Source: JAWKXU01 sp964468045 (GTDB taxonomy: Bacteria; Pseudomonadota; Alphaproteobacteria; Sphingomonadales; Sphingomonadaceae). Taken from it: a DNA stretch of 64,000 nt. Under the pieces are notes generated by a model that saw nothing but the letters and a program-made list of their open reading frames with translations, ran no database searches and was not told where the DNA came from. The stretch is from positions 310,001-374,000 of the forward strand of contig CAYXTO010000001.1 in assembly GCA_964468045.1 (NCBI GenBank). The letters run 5' to 3'. This document shows positions 58,906 through 64,000 of the stretch, piece after piece. A program made the translations under genes and the position numbers. Each line of letters starts with the position of its first letter. The stretch's first letter is position 1.

Positions 58906-59048
58906 TGTCGCCCTATCAATGGTTCCTGACGCGCGAGGCCTTCACGGGCGACAATCTGCGCACGTTCCTTGGTCTGGCCGCATGGCTGGTGATTGTGCCT
59001 GTCGTGGTGGCCCTGCTGCCCGTCGTGGCGGGGGCGGTGCGGCCGTGA
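58905..59048 (+). CDS. Small single-pass membrane protein
   Basis: The 47-residue frame has one strong membrane segment (FLGLAAWLVIVPVVVALLPV). It is coupled to the frame before by TGATG and to the next by GTGA. Two membrane peptides in a row early in infection suggest an envelope-directed role such as superinfection exclusion (inference). Confidence 0.5.
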   Translation: MSPYQWFLTREAFTGDNLRTFLGLAAWLVIVPVVVALLPVVAGAVRP

Positions 59049-59176
59049 GCAGTAACATCAAATGCGTTGCCTGCGCTGGAAAGGGTTTCCGCTGGGGCCG
59101 TGGCAGGACTGGTGAAGGCCACATGGTCAAGCGGAAATGCCCGGCTTGCAAAGGCACGGGGAGGGTCACGTCATGA
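59045..59176 (+). CDS. DnaJ-type zinc-finger mini-protein
   Basis: The 43-residue product has two CxxCxGxG-like repeats, CVACAGKGF and CPACKGTGR, the zinc-binding unit of DnaJ-like proteins. Start GTG 59045 overlaps the upstream stop as GTGA. The function is unknown; zinc binding is inferred from the motif. Confidence 0.6.
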   Translation: MSSNIKCVACAGKGFRWGRGRTGEGHMVKRKCPACKGTGRVTS

Positions 59177-59322
59177 CCGCGCCCCGGTTCCATACCTGGG
59201 GCAACGATCCCCATCGCTCGCGCGTGACGTGCGAAGCGCGCCGTCGGCACATTCATGGGCCTGTCCACCCGATGGACGAGGCTCGGCCTTCGATCTGGCA
59301 ACGCCTGACGGGGAGGGGCTGA
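59173..59322 (+). CDS. Small early protein of unknown function
   Basis: A 49-residue basic, His-rich product (FHTWGNDPHRSRVTCEARRR, HIHGPVHPMDEARP). Coupled by ATGA and TGATG. No family recognised. Confidence 0.5.
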   Translation: MTAPRFHTWGNDPHRSRVTCEARRRHIHGPVHPMDEARPSIWQRLTGRG

Positions 59323-59552
59323 TGAAGATCGCGCTCTACATAGAAGATGGTCTCGAGCAGATCGTGCTCACGCCGCAAGGCGACGTTGAGAAAGGAATTC
59401 TAGCGAAACTACACGATGGCAGTCGTGCCTTCTCATTGAAGAAGGGCTCGTTCTTTACCTGCCTAGGCGGTTGGACGCGATACCGCGACGGCGACGACGA
59501 AAGCACGATGATTGTGCTGCTACCCGCTCGAGATGAAGGTGGTTCGCAATGA
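59322..59552 (+). CDS. Small early protein of unknown function
   Basis: The 76-residue product is probably a compact beta domain (MKIALYIEDGLEQIVLTPQG, KKGSFFTCLGGWTRYRDGD). The KIALYIEDGLEQIVLTP start is a recurrent phage accessory pattern. The function is unknown. TGATG overlap upstream, ATGA downstream. Confidence 0.55.
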   Translation: MKIALYIEDGLEQIVLTPQGDVEKGILAKLHDGSRAFSLKKGSFFTCLGGWTRYRDGDDESTMIVLLPARDEGGSQ

Positions 59553-59653
59553 TCCGCCTCGCTCTCATCGATGGCGGCCACGTCACCTTCGACAACATGA
59601 TCGACCTGTTCGACTTCATCATCGAGCGAATGGCGCTGGGCGGTGAAGCGTGA
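59549..59653 (+). CDS. 34-residue coupled peptide
   Basis: A very short frame (IRLALIDGGHVTFDNMIDLF, DFIIERMALGGEA) held between ATGA and GTGA overlaps. Coupling is the only evidence of translation. Confidence 0.4.
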   Translation: MIRLALIDGGHVTFDNMIDLFDFIIERMALGGEA

Positions 59654-59832
59654 CCATCCAGCGCGATCAATACGATGGCCCGATCACTATCGTCTGCGAC
59701 ATCTGCGGCGAAGAAGACGTCACCCGCTGCGAGAACTTCGGCGGTGCGCTCGCCAAGTTCAAATCGCACGGCGGCATTGTCCGCAAGATCGGTGACGACT
59801 GGGAGCACTACTGCCGGGAGTGCGCCAAGTGA
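59650..59832 (+). CDS. Zinc-ribbon mini-protein
   Basis: The 60-residue product has CDICGEEDVTRC near the middle and YCRECAK at the end, so four or five Cys could bind one zinc. Start GTG 59650 (GTGA overlap). The function is unknown. Confidence 0.55.
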   Translation: MTIQRDQYDGPITIVCDICGEEDVTRCENFGGALAKFKSHGGIVRKIGDDWEHYCRECAK

Positions 59833-60227
59833 CCCGCGCCCGCATCTCCTACGCCGATGGCGCGGCACGTCCGGTTCATGTCGCCGGTGCCGTGGATGTC
59901 ACCACGCCGGTTGCTGGGTTCTATCGGTTCCGCCTGCGTAGCGGCAGCGTGCGGGGCGGGGTCAAGATATGGCATGGACCACCGCTTGACCCCGTTACCG
60001 GTGAGGTTCTGGACCGCTCGTGGCGCTGGCAGGCCGAGTTCGACGGCGAGTACGTCGAGTTCGATCAGGTTTGGCCGGACTGCACCGGCGAACCGATCAC
60101 GGAGCAGGAATATCAGCGCTTCGTCGCCCGCAAGCGCTGGGCCGAGCAGAACGCGCCCGACAGCGCTTACGCCGACCGCCGCAAGCGGCACGATCCACTT
60201 TCAGCATCGTCGCCACTCCCATTTTGA
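59829..60227 (+). CDS. Unknown early phage protein
   Basis: The 132-residue product contains a beta-rich first half (FYRFRLRSGSVRGGVKIWHGPPLDPVTGEVLDRS in pieces) and a helical end (EYQRFVARKRWAEQNAPDSA). Similar proteins occur in sphingomonad prophages; no function is known. Start GTG 59829 overlaps as GTGA. Confidence 0.6.
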   Translation: MTRARISYADGAARPVHVAGAVDVTTPVAGFYRFRLRSGSVRGGVKIWHGPPLDPVTGEVLDRSWRWQAEFDGEYVEFDQVWPDCTGEPITEQEYQRFVARKRWAEQNAPDSAYADRRKRHDPLSASSPLPF

Positions 60228-60238
60228 GAGGAAACCCG

Positions 60239-61087
60239 ATGAATACAATATTTCCAGACGTGGCCGATTGGCCGACGCAGACCAATTCCCTGCCGCCGAA
60301 AACCCATAATCGCCCCCCGCTGGAAGAGATAATTCCGTTGGAGTTCCGCGAGGAATTGCTGCGGGAACGTCCGGATTTCCTGACCAGGCTTGACGATCTG
60401 ATCGGAGCGGCTGACCGCGCCCATGCCGAAGATGATGAATCTCTGGGCAAATGCGGCGATCTGGTGAAGGCTTATCGGGCGGCGCAGTCGCATATCGATG
60501 CCACGCACAAGGCTGTGAAACAGCCGTATCTCGATGGCGGCCGGTTGGTGGACGCGCAGAAGAACGCGCTGACCGCGACGCTTTCGGCGGCCAAGCGCAA
60601 GGTTGAGGATATCGGCAATACCTTCGTCGCCAAGCGCGATGCAGCCATCAAGGCCGAGCAGGAGCGACTTGCCGCGGAGCAACGTGCCGCAGCCGACCGC
60701 GCGGCTGCCGCTGAGCGTGAGCGCCAGCGCGCCGAAGAGGAAGCCGAGCGTGCGGCGCTACAGGCCGCATCGGAAGAAGACCGCCGTGCCGCCGCCGAAC
60801 GCGCTGAGATAGCAGCCCGTGAAGCGGAGCAGGCCATGGCCGAAGCGTCACTCGCGCCCGTCGCCGCCAAGGTCGAACCTGTCCGTTCCGATGCCGGCGC
60901 CACCATCTCCGGCAAGCAGGAATGGAAGTCCGCCGTCGAGGATTACACGCTCGCCTTCATCGCCGTCGAAAGCAACGAGAAGGTCCGCGAGGCCATCGAC
61001 AAGGCCGTCGCAGCGCTCGTGCGCGCCGGCACCCGCAACATCGACGGAGTTCGGATCTGGCCCGTCGCCAAAGCGAATTTCCGCTGA
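60239..61087 (+). CDS. Coiled-coil protein of the recombination module
   Basis: The 282-residue product has an N-terminal globular part, a very long Ala/Glu/Arg-rich coiled coil (about residues 135-210), and a C-terminal domain (WKSAVEDYTLAFIAVESNEK, VRAGTRNIDGVRIWPVAKANF). The type is common next to RecT and exonuclease genes in prophages and may tether recombination enzymes (inference). ATG 60239 has a GAGAGGAAA ribosome site. Confidence 0.65.
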   Translation: MNTIFPDVADWPTQTNSLPPKTHNRPPLEEIIPLEFREELLRERPDFLTRLDDLIGAADRAHAEDDESLGKCGDLVKAYRAAQSHIDATHKAVKQPYLDGGRLVDAQKNALTATLSAAKRKVEDIGNTFVAKRDAAIKAEQERLAAEQRAAADRAAAAERERQRAEEEAERAALQAASEEDRRAAAERAEIAAREAEQAMAEASLAPVAAKVEPVRSDAGATISGKQEWKSAVEDYTLAFIAVESNEKVREAIDKAVAALVRAGTRNIDGVRIWPVAKANFR

Positions 61088-61101
61088 AAGGAGCCAGCCA
61101 A

Positions 61102-61653
61102 ATGTACTTGATATTCGATACAGAAACCACGGGATTACCTCAGTGGTCTTCGCCCAGCGACCATCCCGATCAGCCGCATATCGTCGATATTGCATGGACG
61201 CTCTACGGCGCTGATGGCTCGGAGATTGAACGCTTCGACGCGATCATCAATCCTGGTCCCGGCGTCATCATTCCGGATGATACCATAGCCCTGCACGGCA
61301 TTACGACCGAGCGGGCGTACGACGAAGGCATTTCCCCCGCTGAAATGTGGGGGCGATTCACGGACGTTATCGCGCGTGCAGAAGTGCTCTCGGCATTCAA
61401 CGCCACCTTCGACATCCGCATGATGCGGATCACAGCGGCAAGGCTCACCGGTGATAAGTGGGAGAACCCGCTTGAGAAGTTCTGCACGATGTACGGCGCT
61501 GCCAAGCACCTCAAGCGCAAAGCCACCAATCTGACTGTTACGCTGCGCGATTTGTTTGGGGAAGATCATCCCGACGCCCACCGCGCGCGGCCCGATTGCG
61601 ATGCCGCCGCACGCATCTTCTTCCATCTCAAAGCCATGGAGCCCGCACTATGA
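61102..61653 (+). CDS. DEDDh 3'-5' exonuclease
   Basis: The 183-residue enzyme has the exonuclease signatures of the DnaQ fold: Asp6 and Glu8 in IFDTETTG, Asp in AFNATFDIRMM, and the His/Asp pair in AHRARPDCDAAA. Such nucleases next to RecT can trim DNA ends, giving single-stranded DNA for annealing, or proofread. AAAGGAG ribosome site 9 bases before ATG. Overlaps RecT as ATGA. Confidence 0.85.
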   Translation: MYLIFDTETTGLPQWSSPSDHPDQPHIVDIAWTLYGADGSEIERFDAIINPGPGVIIPDDTIALHGITTERAYDEGISPAEMWGRFTDVIARAEVLSAFNATFDIRMMRITAARLTGDKWENPLEKFCTMYGAAKHLKRKATNLTVTLRDLFGEDHPDAHRARPDCDAAARIFFHLKAMEPAL

Positions 61654-63053
61654 ATGCTGAAACCGCACTGGTGGAACGTCGCGAACAACCGCCGATCGTC
61701 AAGCTCCATCTGCAACTTGAACAGCGCACGGACGAGTTCAAGAAGGCGCTGCCCAGCCACATCTCCCCAGAGAAGCTGCAGCGCACGATCATGACCGCAG
61801 CCCAAAATAATCCGGATCTTCTCACTGCTGATCGTCAGAGCCTGATCACGTCCTGCATGAAGGCGGCGCAGGATGGCTTGCTGCCCGATGGGCGCGAGGC
61901 CGCGCTGGTCATCTTCTCCACGAAGGTGAAAAACCAGTGGATCAAGCAAGTTCAATACATGCCGATGGTCTACGGCCTTCGAAAGAAGATCGTGCAGTCG
62001 GGCGAAGTGGTCAGCCTGCAAACTGGTCTCGTTTATCGGGCTGAGATGGAAGGCGGCGCGTTCCTGTATGAGATCGGCCTGGAACCGCCGATCCGCCATC
62101 GGCCCATGCTTGATCTCCCCGCAGAGGAACTGACCGACGACAAGATCGTGGCGGCCTATTCTATCGCCAAGATGAAGGACGGCACCGTCTCGGTAGAAGT
62201 CATGCGCCGCGGTGAAATCGACAAGGTGCGGCAAATGAGTCAGACCGGCGCAGTCGGGAAGACGTGGAACGATGGAAAGCCCAAGGCACCCAAGGGCCCA
62301 TGGGTCGACTGGTTTGGCGAGATGGCGAGGAAGACCGTCATGCGCCGGCACAGCAAGACTCTGCCGATGTCCGGCGATGTCTTTGTCGATGTGGAAGGTC
62401 GCGAGCATGAAGCCGCCGCCAGTGCGGCTCACCTGCTTGATTCCGTCGAACCGGAAGCGCCGGTATCGCTTCCGTCCCCCGACGATCTGGACGAAAGCGC
62501 CGATCCCGACACCGGGGAAATCACCACCGACTCCCGCGGCTTCACCGAGGTCGACGAGGAGACGGCGCGCGCGCTCGATGCGGGTGACACTGGCGAGGAC
62601 CAGTCCGAACCCCAGCGCCCCAGCAAGGGCAAGGGCGCGGAAGCCGACTATTTCGGCCCGCAGCCGCGGAACCCGGCCCACGGCGAAAGTTGGTATAGCC
62701 CGGACGACAAGAAGCTGCGCTATGCCCATGTCACGGCGGCCGGCATCAAGTGGTATGTCAACAAGCCGGAGCCGGCCGAGAGCGCGGGTGAGGCCGAAGC
62801 CGCTGCCCAGACCGTCAACGACATCGATGGCCCGGTGGATCAGGGCGATGCCGACGACATGCCGCAATGGATGAAGGACGAGCAGACCGTCCGTGATCTG
62901 ATCGACATCGCCGAGGATATGGATGGTTGGCGCCGGGCCGATCAGGCTTTCCAGAAGGTCGCCGCATCCCTGCCTGACGGCGTGCGCACTGGTCTGGACG
63001 CAGTGCTCACCGAAGCCCTCAAGCGGATCAAGGCGGGGAGTGCGGGGCAGTGA
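61650..63053 (+). CDS. recT: RecT-type single-strand annealing protein
   Basis: The 467-residue protein has the RecT core: LQRTIMTAAQNNPDLLTADRQSLITSCMKAAQDGLLPDGREAALV read in pieces, VQYMPMVYGLRKKIVQSGEV, and WFGEMARKTVMRRHSKTLP at the end of the core (about residue 235). The acidic tail of about 200 residues is an unusual extension with EADYFGPQPRNPAHGE and a terminal helical domain. RecT anneals complementary strands for phage recombination and replication. It is the central gene of the rightward operon. Confidence 0.92.
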   Translation: MNAETALVERREQPPIVKLHLQLEQRTDEFKKALPSHISPEKLQRTIMTAAQNNPDLLTADRQSLITSCMKAAQDGLLPDGREAALVIFSTKVKNQWIKQVQYMPMVYGLRKKIVQSGEVVSLQTGLVYRAEMEGGAFLYEIGLEPPIRHRPMLDLPAEELTDDKIVAAYSIAKMKDGTVSVEVMRRGEIDKVRQMSQTGAVGKTWNDGKPKAPKGPWVDWFGEMARKTVMRRHSKTLPMSGDVFVDVEGREHEAAASAAHLLDSVEPEAPVSLPSPDDLDESADPDTGEITTDSRGFTEVDEETARALDAGDTGEDQSEPQRPSKGKGAEADYFGPQPRNPAHGESWYSPDDKKLRYAHVTAAGIKWYVNKPEPAESAGEAEAAAQTVNDIDGPVDQGDADDMPQWMKDEQTVRDLIDIAEDMDGWRRADQAFQKVAASLPDGVRTGLDAVLTEALKRIKAGSAGQ

Positions 63054-63322
63054 CGGACACCGAAGCCCGCCTGGCCCGCATCCTGCACGAACATCTCGGC
63101 GTGGACATCACCACGCGGGCCGAGCCGCTCGCGGCCAGAGTCATGGACGATCTTGGCGCCGACAGCATCGACATCGTGGAGCTTACCATGGCGCTCGAAG
63201 ACGAGTTCGAGATCGAACTGGCTGACGACGAAGTGGACGCCCTGTTCGGGCAGGATGGCTCCGGCACGGTTCTGTCATGGGTGGCGCTGGTCGATAGCAA
63301 GCTGCCGATGGTGCCCGCATGA
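63050..63322 (+). CDS. Acyl-carrier-protein-like protein
   Basis: The 90-residue acidic product has the carrier-protein fold signature MDDLGADSIDIVELTMALEDEFEIELADDEVD in pieces, with Ser39 in the DSID motif that accepts phosphopantetheine. Length and charge match ACP. Start GTG 63050 overlaps RecT as GTGA. No fatty-acid or polyketide genes are nearby, so it probably works with host enzymes; its benefit to the phage is unknown. Confidence 0.85.
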   Translation: MTDTEARLARILHEHLGVDITTRAEPLAARVMDDLGADSIDIVELTMALEDEFEIELADDEVDALFGQDGSGTVLSWVALVDSKLPMVPA

Positions 63323-63468
63323 TCTCCGCCATCCGCCGAGCGCTGATCCGTAGAAGGCTCAACCGCCTGATGAAGCCCGATCCAGCATATCGGGAGCGGC
63401 GCCTGGCGCAGTTCAGCGCGGAGCGGAAGCGGCGCTATCTCTCCAATGTGCAGGAATTTCAGAAATGA
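63319..63468 (+). CDS. Small basic protein
   Basis: A 49-residue Arg-rich helical product (SAIRRALIRRRLNRLMKPDP, AQFSAERKRRYLSNVQEFQK). ATGA overlaps on both sides. Nucleic-acid binding is possible; unknown. Confidence 0.5.
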   Translation: MISAIRRALIRRRLNRLMKPDPAYRERRLAQFSAERKRRYLSNVQEFQK

Positions 63469-63785
63469 CCCATCCCGATATTGTGCAGAGGTTGCGGGAG
63501 CACGCGACAGACTGGGATGGCAAGCAAATGCCAGACCTTGAGCCGGCGAAGGGTGATCCCACAGCGGGAACTTTGCGACAGGCAGCCGACGAAATCACCA
63601 CCCTACGCCAGCAGCTTGCGGAGGCGCGGGAGGCTTTGGAGCCGTTTGCCCTGCAAACTGCGCTTGCTCGTGCCGGGCGCATGACAACGCAACGTGTGCG
63701 CAGGCCACTAGATGACTTCGACAAAGCCCGCGCCATCATAGCCAAGATTGACGCCACCCTCACCCCCGGAGGCAACCATGGCTGA
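63465..63785 (+). CDS. Phage Lar/ead-like helical protein
   Basis: The 106-residue product has the pattern DIVQRLREHATDWDGKQMPDL, then AADEITTLRQQLAEAREALE and FDKARAIIAKIDATL, which is common among small phage accessory proteins of the Ead/Ea22-type group. The role is unknown. Overlaps the next frame by 8 bp. Confidence 0.6.
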   Translation: MTHPDIVQRLREHATDWDGKQMPDLEPAKGDPTAGTLRQAADEITTLRQQLAEAREALEPFALQTALARAGRMTTQRVRRPLDDFDKARAIIAKIDATLTPGGNHG

Positions 63786-64000
63786 TCCGGCTGACACCCC
63801 AACCAACCCTGCCGCCGTGGTGGAGCAGGTGGACAAAACGTTCGCGGAAAAGTTCCGGCGCGGCATGGGCGGATCATACGACCGCGATGTTGAGCGCTTG
63901 GCTTATGAAGCTGCCCGTCATCGCCTGCTCGGCATCGAACAGGGCCGCGCTGAGATGCGGGAAGAGGCGGCGGCTTTTCTCGATGGATACGCTGGCGGTC
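63778..64000 (+). CDS. Phage early protein, 3' end beyond the window
   Basis: Seventy-four codons are visible, starting ADPADTPTNPAAVVEQVDKTF and continuing with EAARHRLLGIEQGRAEMREE. It belongs to the same coupled operon; the rest, and any integrase, would lie to the right. Confidence 0.5.
   Translation, partial: MADPADTPTNPAAVVEQVDKTFAEKFRRGMGGSYDRDVERLAYEAARHRLLGIEQGRAEMREEAAAFLDGYAGG

Larger units (their letters stand above)
17656..64000. mobile_element. Large prophage (podovirus type), incomplete at the right edge
   Basis: From the KilAC fragment onward almost every gene is phage-like and most junctions are coupled overlaps. The modules are ejection proteins, lysis cassette, tail and fibre, capsid, portal, split terminase, replication, methyltransferases, lysogeny control and recombination. 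No tape-measure protein or contractile-tail genes are visible. The N4-gp56-type capsid and giant polyvalent protein suggest a Bcep22-like temperate podovirus (inference). No integrase, attL or attR was found. The left edge is placed at the IS junction only provisionally; the right edge lies beyond the window. Confidence 0.85.

Noticed and set aside
17656..64000. CRISPR array or integrase within the window
   Set aside because: No regularly spaced palindromic repeats with unique spacers and no tyrosine or serine recombinase signature were found.

Overview
The window is high-GC alphaproteobacterial DNA, most likely from a sphingomonad (Sphingomonadales). This rests on the 3' end of a CckA-type kinase next to recA, LexA boxes of the alphaproteobacterial form GTTC-N7-GTTC, and the branched-chain 2-oxoacid dehydrogenase and icd genes. 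The species cannot be fixed from the sequence alone.

Positions 1 to about 14755 are ordinary chromosome: cckA (3' end), recA with a LexA box, a SAM methyltransferase, alaS, a CPA2 antiporter with an RCK domain, a GNAT-nitrilase fusion, an FAD monooxygenase-like enzyme, icd, and an operon for the E1 alpha, E1 beta and E2 subunits of the branched-chain 2-oxoacid dehydrogenase. Positions 14756-17650 are a transition zone with a PilZ-type membrane protein, two unknown genes and an IS1595-family transposase.

From about 17650 to the end of the window lies one large prophage, still incomplete at 64000; no integrase or att site is visible. It looks like a podovirus-type temperate phage, by inference similar to Bcep22-like phages: N4-gp56-family capsid, P22-size portal, no tape-measure or contractile-tail genes, and a 3123-residue polyvalent ejection protein. 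Its control region is at 57.5-58.25 kb. A LexA-like self-cleaving repressor is flanked by four copies of a palindromic operator. An HTH gene leads a leftward transcription unit. A TTGACA-type promoter drives a rightward unit of very small coupled genes, a DEDD exonuclease, RecT and an acyl-carrier-protein-like gene.

The leftward genes encode a GapR-like protein, a lipoprotein, a RusA-like nuclease, two DNA methyltransferases, a replication initiator with an internal iteron array (probable origin), a probable helicase loader, terminase, portal, scaffold, capsid, tail and fibre proteins, a lysis cassette (lysozyme, holin candidate, nested spanins) and ejection proteins. Nearly all junctions overlap as ATGA, GTGA, TGATG or TAATG, which implies translational coupling.

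Main unusual points: the large terminase is split into ATPase and nuclease reading frames by about 440 bp of structured DNA; a motif with core ATACCGCC recurs just upstream of virion-gene starts; an oppositely oriented cargo pair containing an SRAP-domain gene has its own LexA box; and the KilAC antirepressor has lost its N-terminal part next to the IS element.
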